This document shows, piece after piece, positions 44,835 through 53,867 of a DNA stretch of 64,000 bases (positions within the stretch are counted from its first letter, which is position 1; each line of letters begins with the position of its first letter). The stretch is from Parasegetibacter sp. NRK P23. GTDB taxonomy: Bacteria; Bacteroidota; Bacteroidia; Chitinophagales; Chitinophagaceae. The translations under genes were made by a program, and so were the position numbers. Under the pieces are notes generated by a model. It worked only from the letters and a program-made list of their open reading frames with translations. It searched no databases and was not told where the DNA came from. Where the stretch lies: positions 1,527,784 through 1,591,783 of the forward strand of contig NZ_JAMDLG010000001.1 in NCBI RefSeq assembly GCF_023721715.1. The letters are read 5' to 3'.

Positions 44835-44865
44835 ATTTTGTAGGATGAATTTTATCCTACAAAAT
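44835..44865. repeat. Perfect 12-bp inverted repeat
   Basis: ATTTTGTAGGAT and ATCCTACAAAAT around a seven-base loop, between dapF and corA. It resembles the AT-rich family-3 intergenic repeats in composition and could fold in mRNA just before the corA TTG start. Confidence 0.6.
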
Positions 44866-44871
44866 TTATAT

Positions 44872-45654
44872 TCAAATACTAATGCTTCCTTCAAATACCC
44901 TTTCCGCCGGGCCGCACAGCCAGATGTTGGAGAAGTCTTCTTCCCCATGTTTATCATATTCAACACTGAGGGTGCCTCCTTTGGTAGAGACTTCCACGCG
45001 GTTGAAGCCGTTGTCGTTGTGGGCGGCCACCAAGGCTGCCGCTGTTACCCCTGTTCCGCAGGAATAGGTTTCATCTTCCACGCCGCGTTCGTAAGTTCTG
45101 ACCCGTATGCTGTCGTCGCCCGTGATCTCGAGGAAGTTCACGTTGATGCCGTCAGCAGCGAAGTCTTTGCTGTAACGGATGCCGCGGCCTTCTTCGAATA
45201 CGTTGATCTCATCCGCGCTGGGCACGATCTTCACGTAATGCGGAGAGCCGGTTTGGAGGATCTGGTCACCGAAATATTCCTTCACGCCATGCACGTCGAT
45301 CATTTTGAGGTTTACCCAGCCTTTTTCAGTAACCACGGCATCGTGCGGGCCATCAACGGCGAGGAAATGTATCTTGCTTTTCCGGAGCCCCAGGTCCCAG
45401 GCGAATTTTACCAGGCAACGCCCGCCATTGCCGCACATGGTGCTTTCCCGGCCATCGGCGTTGTAATATTTCATGTAAAAATCGTAACCTTCTTTAGTGT
45501 TCAGCAACATCAGTCCATCCGCCCCGATGCCGAAGCGGCGGTCGCAAAGAAACTGCACCTGTTCGTTAGAGAGTGTATCGTATTTACCGTCCCTGTTGTC
45601 GAGGATCACAAAGTCGTTCCCGGTACCCTGGTATTTATAGAAGCTGAGGTGCAT
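44872..45654 (-). CDS. dapF: Diaminopimelate epimerase
   Basis: Converts LL- to meso-diaminopimelate for lysine and peptidoglycan. The 260-residue PLP-independent racemase has both catalytic cysteines: Cys in MCGNGGRCLVKFA (about residue 73) and Cys in YSCGTGVTAAALVAA (about 215). The N-terminal FYKYQGTGNDFVILDN is typical. It connects with aspartate kinase elsewhere in the window through the same pathway but not the same operon. Confidence 0.95.
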   Translation of the reverse strand: MHLSFYKYQGTGNDFVILDNRDGKYDTLSNEQVQFLCDRRFGIGADGLMLLNTKEGYDFYMKYYNADGRESTMCGNGGRCLVKFAWDLGLRKSKIHFLAVDGPHDAVVTEKGWVNLKMIDVHGVKEYFGDQILQTGSPHYVKIVPSADEINVFEEGRGIRYSKDFAADGINVNFLEITGDDSIRVRTYERGVEDETYSCGTGVTAAALVAAHNDNGFNRVEVSTKGGTLSVEYDKHGEEDFSNIWLCGPAERVFEGSISI

Positions 45655-45839
45655 ATTAATTTTGAATTTTGGATGTTGAATGATGAACGGAATTCGTTTT
45701 TAGGCGGATTCATTATTCGGCATCGCTGTATCACGGTTTTATTCAACAATATATTTACGAAACAAATTTCTTTCTCATTTCAAATTTAAAGCAACATACT
45801 GCAATCGGGCCTCCATCATCCAACATCCATCATTCAAAA
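45655..45839. repeat. AT-rich inverted repeat pair, family 3
   Basis: TTTTGGATGTTGAATGATGAA on the left (21 nt, start about 45665) and CATCATCCAACATCCATCATT on the right are near complements separated by about 130 bp of AT-rich sequence. The right arm abuts the stop of the nucleoside phosphorylase gene. Related to the repeat before the HMG-CoA lyase gene. Confidence 0.55.
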
Positions 45840-46718
45840 TTATGGATTACAGATTCGCTCTAACGCCTCCTTAATCAGCTTTTCCATCAATCCCTGCCCG
45901 TCTTTGGTGAAGGTTTTGGCTACCCTGTTGGCCACGATGGCGCTGAGGGAAAGGCAGCGGTGACCGAGCATTTTCCCTAACCCGTAAATGGCCGATGTTT
46001 CCATTTCGAAATTGGTGATGCGGTGTGGCCCCATACTGAAACTGGTAAGCCTGTTGATCAGTTCCGGCTGTGCCAGCCCCAGGCGGAGGATCCTGCCTTG
46101 CGGACCGTAGAATCCCGGACAGGTAACCGTAATGCCATGGTGAAAATCTTCCCCCACAAACTTCTTCAGCAGACCCGGTGCCCCACCTGAAATATAAGGA
46201 TGCGCCACGCGGTGGTGCAGTTGCGTTTGTGTAACAAAAGCCTGTAACAATTGTTTTTCCTCTTCGTGCTCTTCGTGGCGGTAGAAGTGCAGGAGGTTAT
46301 CAAGGCCCAGCCCATGGGTGGAGGCCACGAAACTATCTGCGGGAATATGTTCCTGGAGCGAACCGGAAGTACCGATGCGGATGATGTCCAGCGTGGTGAT
46401 TTCCGATCTGATGGTTCGTGTTTCCAGGTCGATGTTCACCAACGCATCGAGTTCGTTGAGTACGATATCAATATTGTCGGGGCCGATCCCGGTTGAAACA
46501 ACCGAGATGCTTTTGTCGCCGATAAACCCTGTATGGGTCACGAATTCCCGGTGCTGGCGGGTATATTCCACTTTGTCGAAATGCTTGCTCACTTCGCGTA
46601 CCCGGTCGGGGTCGCCCACGGTAATAACAGTTGGGGCCAGTTCTTCCGGCCTCAGGTCGAGGTGGTACACGGCGCCGCGTGCGTTGATGATGAGTTCGGA
46701 ATCGCCAATCCTTTGCAT
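45840..46718 (-). CDS. Nucleoside phosphorylase, uridine-phosphorylase type
   Basis: A 292-residue member of the PNP/UDP superfamily that cleaves nucleosides with phosphate. Motifs are TVITVGDPDRVREVS (phosphate loop), SVVSTGIGPDNIDIVLNELDAL, IRIGTSGSLQ and TNFEMETSAIYGLG with the ribose-binding Met-Glu pair. GDPDR and the overall order fit uridine phosphorylase better than purine enzymes, but the base specificity is not certain. Confidence 0.87.
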   Translation of the reverse strand: MQRIGDSELIINARGAVYHLDLRPEELAPTVITVGDPDRVREVSKHFDKVEYTRQHREFVTHTGFIGDKSISVVSTGIGPDNIDIVLNELDALVNIDLETRTIRSEITTLDIIRIGTSGSLQEHIPADSFVASTHGLGLDNLLHFYRHEEHEEEKQLLQAFVTQTQLHHRVAHPYISGGAPGLLKKFVGEDFHHGITVTCPGFYGPQGRILRLGLAQPELINRLTSFSMGPHRITNFEMETSAIYGLGKMLGHRCLSLSAIVANRVAKTFTKDGQGLMEKLIKEALERICNP

Positions 46719-46800
46719 AACGTGCGTTAAAGTAGCACAAAATTATGTTTTTTGGGAGATGGCTCATATTATTGTTTATCAAATAATTGGAAGGAGTTTT

Positions 46801-46829
46801 TTTGTTTTCCGGAAATTCTCCTACTTTTG
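46801..46829 (+). promoter_or_regulatory. Promoter of tRNA-Cys
   Basis: TTTG at 46801-46804, a 17-nt spacer and TACTTTTG at 46822-46829, about 65 nt before the mature tRNA. A small TCCGCC/GGCGGA hairpin (46859-46874) lies in the leader. Confidence 0.6.
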
Positions 46830-46893
46830 CCGTCCTGCAAAGGATAATGGTTCCATTGTCCGCCACCTGGCGGATAGGCAGAATCTAAAAAAT

Positions 46894-46964
46894 GGTTCCG
46901 TGGCCGAGTGGCTAGGCAGAGCTCTGCAAAAGCTCGTACAGCGGTTCGAATCCGCTCGGGACCT
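46894..46964 (+). tRNA. tRNA-Cys (GCA)
   Basis: A cloverleaf folds with acceptor GGTTCCG/CGGGACC, a D-arm GGCCGAGTGGCTAGGC region, anticodon loop CTGCAAA (anticodon GCA) and T-arm GCGGTTCGAATCCGC. The discriminator base is T, the cysteine identity element. CCA is not encoded. Confidence 0.95.
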
Positions 46965-46969
46965 CAGAA

Positions 46970-47002
46970 AATGATCACTGAAAGGTGGTCATTTTTGTTT
47001 TT
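46970..47002 (+). terminator. Terminator after tRNA-Cys
   Basis: A nine-pair stem, AATGATCAC and GTGGTCATT with one G-T pair, followed by TTTGTTTTT. Confidence 0.75.
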
Positions 47003-47166
47003 AGGCATCAAGCACCATAAACCCACCGTTTTTTACGCATTCGTTTGCGTTGCTTTACTCTTTTTTAAAGCCGTAATTTGTTTTAAGCTGTACTTTTTCC
47101 ACTAGGATAGTACAGGAAGGCCATTTCTTAAAAGCCCCTAACTTTAAAGGGAATTGCGTTGCTTAT

Positions 47167-49863
47167 ATGAACATCAGGACCAGCCGGACCATAAAACTTA
47201 TTATCGCCTTAGCAGGCATTGCAGTTATTGCAGGGATTTTCTTCCGCGATTCCCGGAAGGTGGATTATAATGCAGAAGTGAAACCATTACTCAATAAGAA
47301 ATGCATCTCTTGCCACGGCGGTGTAAAACAAAGCGGTGGCTTCGGACTGCTTACCCGTGAACAGGCGCTGCAAAAAACTGAAAGTGGTCACCCGGCCATC
47401 GTCCCCGGCGATGCTTCGGCCAGTGAATTCATCAAAAGGCTATCGCATCCCGATCCGGAATCCAGGATGCCCATGAATGCCGATCCGCTTTCCAAAGAAG
47501 AAATAGCCCTGCTGGAAAAATGGATCGACCAGGGCGCGCATTGGGACGATCACTGGTCGTACCTCCCTGTGAAGAAGCCTGAAGTGCCCGAACCGGGATT
47601 CTTTTCCTTCTTCTCCCCTAAAAAAGAATGGGCCCGCAATGAGATCGACTTTTTTACTTTCGATAAAATGAAGGAGCATGGCTTGGAACCTTCTCCCGAA
47701 GCGGATCAACGCACTTTGTTGCGGCGGGTGAGCCTCGATCTTACCGGGTTGCCGCTGCCTGAAAAAGCACAGGCTCCTTTTCTCGCAGACAATAGCGCCA
47801 ACGCTTACGAGAAACTGGTGGATACATTGCTGAACTCACCCCGCTTCGGTGAACGATGGGCCGCGGTATGGATGGACCTCGCCCGTTATGCAGATTCCAA
47901 AGGGTATGAAAGGGATGGTGCCAGGCCCATCTGGCGCTACCGCGACTGGCTGATCAATGCTTTCAACAGTGATATGCCTTACAACCAGTTCCTGGTAGAA
48001 CAACTGGCAGGCGACCTGCTGCCGGATCCCACCGATGCGCAGTATATCGCCACCGCCTTTCACCGCAATACACAAACCAACGATGAAGGCGGTACCGATA
48101 ACGAAGAATTCAGGAACGCCGCACTCATGGATCGTGTGAACACCACCTGGGAAGCCGTTCTGGGTACCACTTTCTCCTGCGTGCAATGCCATAGCCACCC
48201 CTACGACCCCTTCTTTCATGAAGATTATTATACTTTCCTCGCTTTCTTCAACCAATCCGGAGACGAGGATTCGTATGAAGATTATCCGGTACTGCGTTCC
48301 TTTCACGGCGCAGACAGCGCTCGTGCCGATTCGCTGATTGCCTGGATGAAACAGGCGTACCCCAAAGCTCAATCCGGATACTGGACCAAACTCCTGCGTA
48401 CCTACCAGCCCGCCTATAATTCAGTCACCTGCGACGATTTCAACGGTGCCGCCTTGCTGGATACAAAATGGCTGGGCATGAGCAATAACAGTACGGCCAG
48501 GTTGCGCAAGGTAAACCTGGACGGTGCCCGCCAATTGATCGTTCGGTATGCTACTGGTTTCAAACAGGCGCAATGGCAGATCAGGCTCGATAGTGCGAAC
48601 GGGCCTATCCTCACTACCATACAACTTCCCGCCACCAAACGTTGGGAGATACACCGCTTTGATGTCCCGCCGGTGCAGGGCACGCATGACCTGTATTTTG
48701 TATATGCTACGCCTGAACTGAAAGGCAATACGGAAAGCTTCGGGGTAAATTTCAGCTGGTTCAGTTTTGCACCCGCTTTTCCGGCAGACTTCCCGGAAGA
48801 ACAATACCTTGCTTTGCTGAATGCCCCTTCAGAAGTGGTTCCTGTTATGGTGGATTTTCCCCAAAACATGCAACGGAAAAGTTTCCTCTTTGAAAGAGGG
48901 AACTGGTTGGTGAAAGGAAAAGAAGTGCAGGCCAATGTACCGGTGTACCTGGGCGCCCTGAAAGGGAATACGCCCAAAACCAGGCTGGACATGGCCCGGT
49001 GGCTCACCAGTACACAAAACCCTTTAACGGCGCGTGTGATGGTGAACAGGTTATGGGAACAACTCTTCGGAAGAGGAATCGTGGAAACCGTGGAGGATTT
49101 CGGCTCACAAGGTTTCGCTCCCACACATCCGGAACTACTCGATTTCCTGGCCTGGGAGTTCATGCACAACCACCAATGGAGCATAAAGAAAACGCTGAAA
49201 AAAATGGTGATGTCGGCCACCTACAGGCAACGGGCGGAACTGCGTACCGCCGACGTGGAAAAAGACCCCGATAACCGTTTCCTGGCACGGGGCGCAAGGG
49301 TGCGGCTGAGTGCGGAACAGATACGGGACCAGTCGCTGGCCGTGAGTGGTTTATTGTCTTATAAAATGTACGGACAAAGTGTAATGCCTTACCAACCTGA
49401 TGGCATCTGGCTGGCACCCTGGGACGGCGCGAAATGGACCAAAAGCGAAGGGGAGGACCAGTACAGGCGGGCCATCTATACATTCTGGAAGCGGGGCAGC
49501 CCATATCCTTCCATGATCGCTTTCGACGGGGCCGCGAGAAACGTATGCTCCGCACGTAGAATACGCACCAACACACCTTTACAGGCATTGGTATTGCTGA
49601 ATGATCCCGTGTATGTGGAAGCGGCGGAAAAACTTGCGGAAAAGATGAGCCAAAGCGGCAGGCAATTGAAGGAACGCATCGCAGCCGGTTACCGTATGGC
49701 CATGGGTAAAGAAATTTCCATCGAAAAAAGAGCCGTGTTTGAAGCGCTTTACCATAAGGCAATCAATGCTGTGGAGGGGAAAGGAGATGAGAAAGAAAAG
49801 GAGGCGCTGAAACTGGTGGCGAACGCTTTGTTGAATATGGATGAATTCATTACAAAATCCTGA
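47167..49863 (+). CDS. Planctomycete-type cytochrome PSD1 protein with CBM-like insertion
   Basis: An 898-residue exported, membrane-anchored protein (helix about 9-26). The PSCyt1 heme domain has CISCHGG near residue 42. DUF1549 follows (about 155-390), with VSLDLTGLPLPE, WMDLARYADSKGYERD and a second CxxCH in CVQCHSHPYDP. A beta-rich CBM6-like segment (about 410-545; GTHDLYFVYATPEL) is inserted before DUF1553, which has NRLWEQLFGRGIVETVEDFG and NVCSARRIRTNTPLQALVLLND. It opens a four-gene operon (gaps 6, 18 and 6 nt). The family's reaction is not established; heme and carbohydrate-binding features suggest redox chemistry on glycans. Confidence 0.9.
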   Translation: MNIRTSRTIKLIIALAGIAVIAGIFFRDSRKVDYNAEVKPLLNKKCISCHGGVKQSGGFGLLTREQALQKTESGHPAIVPGDASASEFIKRLSHPDPESRMPMNADPLSKEEIALLEKWIDQGAHWDDHWSYLPVKKPEVPEPGFFSFFSPKKEWARNEIDFFTFDKMKEHGLEPSPEADQRTLLRRVSLDLTGLPLPEKAQAPFLADNSANAYEKLVDTLLNSPRFGERWAAVWMDLARYADSKGYERDGARPIWRYRDWLINAFNSDMPYNQFLVEQLAGDLLPDPTDAQYIATAFHRNTQTNDEGGTDNEEFRNAALMDRVNTTWEAVLGTTFSCVQCHSHPYDPFFHEDYYTFLAFFNQSGDEDSYEDYPVLRSFHGADSARADSLIAWMKQAYPKAQSGYWTKLLRTYQPAYNSVTCDDFNGAALLDTKWLGMSNNSTARLRKVNLDGARQLIVRYATGFKQAQWQIRLDSANGPILTTIQLPATKRWEIHRFDVPPVQGTHDLYFVYATPELKGNTESFGVNFSWFSFAPAFPADFPEEQYLALLNAPSEVVPVMVDFPQNMQRKSFLFERGNWLVKGKEVQANVPVYLGALKGNTPKTRLDMARWLTSTQNPLTARVMVNRLWEQLFGRGIVETVEDFGSQGFAPTHPELLDFLAWEFMHNHQWSIKKTLKKMVMSATYRQRAELRTADVEKDPDNRFLARGARVRLSAEQIRDQSLAVSGLLSYKMYGQSVMPYQPDGIWLAPWDGAKWTKSEGEDQYRRAIYTFWKRGSPYPSMIAFDGAARNVCSARRIRTNTPLQALVLLNDPVYVEAAEKLAEKMSQSGRQLKERIAAGYRMAMGKEISIEKRAVFEALYHKAINAVEGKGDEKEKEALKLVANALLNMDEFITKS

Positions 49864-49869
49864 TGTGGC

Positions 49870-51372
49870 ATGCAAAAGAAACCAACGGATAATATTCATG
49901 AAGAAGCGCTGAAACTGGGAATGCAGTTTCAGACGAGAAAGCATTTCCTGAAGCAATGCGCCACGGGAATGGGGCTTTTCGCCTTCGGATCGCTCCTCAA
50001 TGGTTGCGATCTTTTCTCCGGGAATACGTCGTCGGGTATCATGGACCTTTCCAACCCCCTCGCACCGAAACCGCCATTGTTTCCGGGCAGGGCCAAATCG
50101 GTGATCTACCTGCATATGGCCGGCGCTCCTTCCCAACTGGAACTCTTCGATTACAAGCCCGACCTTATGAAACTCGACGGATTGGATTGTCCCGCTTCTT
50201 TGCTGGAAGGAAAACGTTTTGCATTCATAAGAGGCGTGCCCAAAATGCTGGGTCCGCAGGCCAGTTTTCAGCAACGTGGACAAAGCGGCGCCTGGGTTTC
50301 AGAACACCTGCCTCATTTTGCCGGCGTGGCCGATGAAGTTTCCTTTCTGAAAGCAGTACATACCGATCAGTTCAACCACGCACCCGCCCAACTGCTGATG
50401 CATACGGGAAGTCCGAGGCTCGGCAGACCCAGCATCGGCGCCTGGGCCACCTATGGGTTAGGTTCTGTGAACAGCGACCTTCCGGGATTTGTGGTACTTA
50501 CTTCCGGCGGTAACAATCCCGATGCCGGTAAAAGTGTTTGGGGCAGCGGTTTCCTGCCCTCCGTTTACCAGGGCGTGCAGTGTCGTTCGGAAGGAGAACC
50601 GGTGCTGTACCTGAAAGATCCGCATGGGGTGGACCGTGAAATGCGTAAGGCGTCAATCGATGCGATCAATAAAGTCAATCAACTGGAATACGAACAGTTC
50701 AAAGACCCCGAAATCCTTTCCCGGATCGCGCAGTATGAGATGGCCTATAAAATGCAGATATCCGTTCCTGAAGTGATGAACATCAATGATGAACCTGCAT
50801 ATATTCACGAAATGTATGGCACTGAGCCGGGAAAACTGTCTTTCGCCAACAATGTGCTCCTCGCCAGGAAGCTGGTGGAAAAAGGTGTGCGCTTCGTCCA
50901 GTTGTTTGATTGGGGATGGGATGCGCACGGCACCGATGCCAACCTCGCCATTGATGTGGGTATGATCAACAAGTGCCGCCAGATCGATAAACCCATCACC
51001 GCCCTGCTCCTCGACCTCAAACAAAGAGGACTGCTGGACGAAACACTGGTGGTATGGGGTGGAGAATTCGGCAGAACGCCCATGCAGGAAAACCGCAACG
51101 GCAAAACATTGCCCTTCAAAGGAAGGGACCACCACACCGAGGCCTTCACCATGTGGATGGCCGGAGGCGGCATCAAAAAAGGACATACCCATGGAGAAAC
51201 GGACGAGATCGGTTATGCGCCGGTAAGCGGAAGGGTATCCGTGTTTGACGTGCAAGCCACCATCCTCAACCAGCTTGGCTTCGACCATGAAAAACTGACC
51301 TACCCCTTCCAGGGAAGAAACTTCCGGCTCACCGATGTGGAAGGAGAAGTGATCAAACAAATTATTGCCTGA
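49870..51372 (+). CDS. DUF1501 protein, exported (Tat-like lipoprotein)
   Basis: A 500-residue member of the DUF1501 family, which has a sulfatase/alkaline-phosphatase-like fold and almost always follows a PSD1 gene. The N-terminus TRKHFLKQCATGMGLFAFGSLLNGC looks like a twin-arginine-type (RK) signal ending in a lipobox (Cys about 46). Conserved blocks are KSVIYLHMAGAPSQLELFDYKP, HLPHFAGVADEVSFLKAVHTDQFNHAPAQ, WDAHG, VVWGGEFGRTPM and GRDHHTEAFTMWMAGGG, offering candidate metal ligands. Its activity is unknown. It lies six bases after the PSD1 gene. Confidence 0.9.
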   Translation: MQKKPTDNIHEEALKLGMQFQTRKHFLKQCATGMGLFAFGSLLNGCDLFSGNTSSGIMDLSNPLAPKPPLFPGRAKSVIYLHMAGAPSQLELFDYKPDLMKLDGLDCPASLLEGKRFAFIRGVPKMLGPQASFQQRGQSGAWVSEHLPHFAGVADEVSFLKAVHTDQFNHAPAQLLMHTGSPRLGRPSIGAWATYGLGSVNSDLPGFVVLTSGGNNPDAGKSVWGSGFLPSVYQGVQCRSEGEPVLYLKDPHGVDREMRKASIDAINKVNQLEYEQFKDPEILSRIAQYEMAYKMQISVPEVMNINDEPAYIHEMYGTEPGKLSFANNVLLARKLVEKGVRFVQLFDWGWDAHGTDANLAIDVGMINKCRQIDKPITALLLDLKQRGLLDETLVVWGGEFGRTPMQENRNGKTLPFKGRDHHTEAFTMWMAGGGIKKGHTHGETDEIGYAPVSGRVSVFDVQATILNQLGFDHEKLTYPFQGRNFRLTDVEGEVIKQIIA

Positions 51373-51390
51373 CCCCATAACCCTCTACGA

Positions 51391-52302
51391 ATGTCCGTTT
51401 CCAGAAGAGATTTTATCGCGAAATCAACAGTGCTCGGCAGCGGTGCTTTGTTGCCTTCCACGCTTTTCTCAAAAGATGTCCCTAAAATTCCATCCGCCGT
51501 TCCATTGTATGTATTGGCTACCAACTGGGGCTTTAAAGGCAATTGGGACCAGTTTTGCAACGCGGCGAAGCACTCGGGCTACGATGGGGTGGAAGTGTGG
51601 GCGCCACCGGAAAATGAAAAAGATGCTTTTCTTTCAGCCGTCCGGAAATACGAATTGAAATTCGCTTTTCTCGCGGGCGCCTCTGAAAGCAATTTCAGTA
51701 AGCACCTGGCACAGTTTGAGCAGAACCTCGCTTATGCCGCTTCCATGAAACCATTGTTCATCAACTGCCACAGCGGAAGAGATTATTTCCCGATGGAAGA
51801 GGGCAAAAAGATTTATGCGCATACAAAGGAAGTCGCGCAAAAAACCGGTATCCCGATTTACCATGAAACGCACCGTTCCAGGTTGCTTTTCGCTGCGCAC
51901 ATTGCCCGGAACTACCTTGAAGCCGTTCCTTCCCTTGAATTGACATTAGATATCTCGCATTGGTGCAACGTGCACGAGTCGTTGCTCGACGACCAGCCGG
52001 AAGCGGTGGCGCTTGCAATAGAAAGAACGGCGCATATACATGCCCGTATCGGCCACCAGGAGGGGCCGCAGGTAAACGATCCACGCGCACCGGAATGGAG
52101 CAGGGTGGTGGAGAAACATTTTGCCTGGTGGGATGCCGTTGTAGCGGCACGGACCAGGAAAAAAGCACCCTTCATCACGTTCACCACGGAGTTTGGCCCG
52201 GCCAATTATATGCCCACGCTTCCTTATACCAAACAGGAAATCGGCAACCAATGGGAGATCAACGCTTACATGAAGGACCTCTTGCAAAAAAGGTATAAAT
52301 AG
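51391..52302 (+). CDS. Tat-exported TIM-barrel sugar isomerase/epimerase
   Basis: A 303-residue AP-endonuclease-2/xylose-isomerase-type barrel with a twin-arginine signal (SRRDFIAK, cleavage near residue 28). Candidate metal ligands lie at YDGVEVWAPP, IPIYHETHRSR, LTLDISHWCNVHES, HIHARIGHQEGPQ and FTTEFGPANY in the order expected of the family. As an exported enzyme next to cytochrome-like proteins it could isomerise or beta-eliminate an oxidised (keto) sugar in the periplasm; that is inference. It lies third in the operon. Confidence 0.87.
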   Translation: MSVSRRDFIAKSTVLGSGALLPSTLFSKDVPKIPSAVPLYVLATNWGFKGNWDQFCNAAKHSGYDGVEVWAPPENEKDAFLSAVRKYELKFAFLAGASESNFSKHLAQFEQNLAYAASMKPLFINCHSGRDYFPMEEGKKIYAHTKEVAQKTGIPIYHETHRSRLLFAAHIARNYLEAVPSLELTLDISHWCNVHESLLDDQPEAVALAIERTAHIHARIGHQEGPQVNDPRAPEWSRVVEKHFAWWDAVVAARTRKKAPFITFTTEFGPANYMPTLPYTKQEIGNQWEINAYMKDLLQKRYK

Positions 52303-52308
52303 TACACA

Positions 52309-53724
52309 TTGAACAACAGCCTCGTTTTTATAGGAAGGTTCCATCCTTTGCTGGTCCATTTACCCATTGGCATATTACTGCTGGCGGTGTTCTTCCAGTT
52401 CCTGGCCCTGCGTCCGCGTTTCAAACCGCTGCGTGCAGCGCTTCCGCTGACCTGGCTCGTTGGAGCGGCAGGCGCTGTTCTTTCCTGTATTTCCGGCTAT
52501 CTGCTATCCCAAAGTGGCGGTTATGATGAAACCACACTTTCTTTGCACCAGTGGCTCGGAATTGCCACGGCTGCATTGGCGGTAGGGGGATATTGGCTGA
52601 GCAAAACCGGTCGGGCACAGAAATGGCAGTTGGTAACAGGCGGGCTTATACTCCTGCTGCTGACAGGCGCGGGGCATTATGGCGGAACGCTCACACATGG
52701 CGCGGATTTTCTAATGGCAGCGGTTTCTGAAACCGGTGAAGATGCTCCTAAACCTATAGCAGACATCAACGAAGCCATTGCATATGCTGATGTGATTGAA
52801 CCCATATTTCAACGAAAATGTACCAGTTGCCACAATGCGGGTAAAAAGAAAGGCGGCCTTCAGTTACATACACCGGAACTACTGATGAAAGGTGGAAAAA
52901 CAGGTGCCGCATTGGTTGCCGGGGATGTGGAAAAAAGCGAACTCATCCGGCGCGTATTGCTTCCGGTGAGTGATGAAAAACACATGGCGCCCAAAGGAAA
53001 ACCACAAATCACGGAGCAGGAACTGAAGTTGCTGTTGTGGTGGATCAGGGAAGGTGCTTCTTTCACCGCGAAAGTGAAAGCATTGAAGGCGGATGAAAAA
53101 GAACAGGCTTTGCTAACGGCATTGCAGGGAGAAACCGGGGACGTGCAGGAATCGAAAAATGTTCCGGACAAAGATATTCCAACCTCAACCGTGCCGCAGG
53201 CTCCGGAAGAAGATATAGAGGCAATAAAAAAGACGGGCGCTTTATTGATGCCGGTTTCCACATCAGGTAATTATCTTTCGCTGCGTTGCCTGAACGCGCC
53301 GGAATTTGGTGATGTGGAAGTGAAGTTGCTTGCGCCATTATCGCAACAACTCGTATTTGTTTATTTCAACGGGTCACGGATTACCGATGCCGGATTGAAA
53401 ACGATGCCTGTGCTGCCCAACCTGGTAAGGTTAGGCCTGGAACATACTGCGATTACAGATGCGGGGTTGAAAGCACTCACCAGGTTTCCATCGTTGAAAT
53501 ACATCAATTTGCACGGTACAAAAGTTTCTGCAAAAGGCCTGCTGGCTTTAAAGGGACTGCCATCGCTCCGTGAAATAACGGTATTCCAGACAAATGTTTC
53601 GCAGGAAGAGGTGCAGGCGCTTCATAAAGAATTTCCTGGCGTTAAGATAGAGGTAGGTGGTTATATACTTCCCAAACTCGCATCAGACACGGAACGGCTA
53701 TCTGCACCTTATAAAAAAGAATAG
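52309..53724 (+). CDS. DUF2231 membrane protein with cytochrome c and leucine-rich-repeat domains
   Basis: A 471-residue integral membrane protein. The N-terminal DUF2231-like part (FHPLLVHLPIGILLL, then three more helices to about residue 125) is followed by a periplasmic heme domain with CTSCHNAGKKKGGL near 171 and a distal Met in HMAPKGKPQIT. The C-terminal ribonuclease-inhibitor-like leucine-rich repeats (about 360-450) contain LVRLGLEHTAITDAGLKAL-type units. It starts at TTG 52309, six bases after the isomerase. It probably passes electrons between the soluble operon proteins and the membrane. Confidence 0.85.
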   Translation: MNNSLVFIGRFHPLLVHLPIGILLLAVFFQFLALRPRFKPLRAALPLTWLVGAAGAVLSCISGYLLSQSGGYDETTLSLHQWLGIATAALAVGGYWLSKTGRAQKWQLVTGGLILLLLTGAGHYGGTLTHGADFLMAAVSETGEDAPKPIADINEAIAYADVIEPIFQRKCTSCHNAGKKKGGLQLHTPELLMKGGKTGAALVAGDVEKSELIRRVLLPVSDEKHMAPKGKPQITEQELKLLLWWIREGASFTAKVKALKADEKEQALLTALQGETGDVQESKNVPDKDIPTSTVPQAPEEDIEAIKKTGALLMPVSTSGNYLSLRCLNAPEFGDVEVKLLAPLSQQLVFVYFNGSRITDAGLKTMPVLPNLVRLGLEHTAITDAGLKALTRFPSLKYINLHGTKVSAKGLLALKGLPSLREITVFQTNVSQEEVQALHKEFPGVKIEVGGYILPKLASDTERLSAPYKKE

Positions 53725-53867
53725 CAATATGCATATAATGGAACCGATCCGTTAAAATACGGATAGTGGTTTTTGAAGGCATCGCATAACTTTACAAAAT
53801 CATTTACAACATATAGGAATAGCGTCAATACAAAATCGTACATCAAAATTTTTGAACTTAAAAGATC

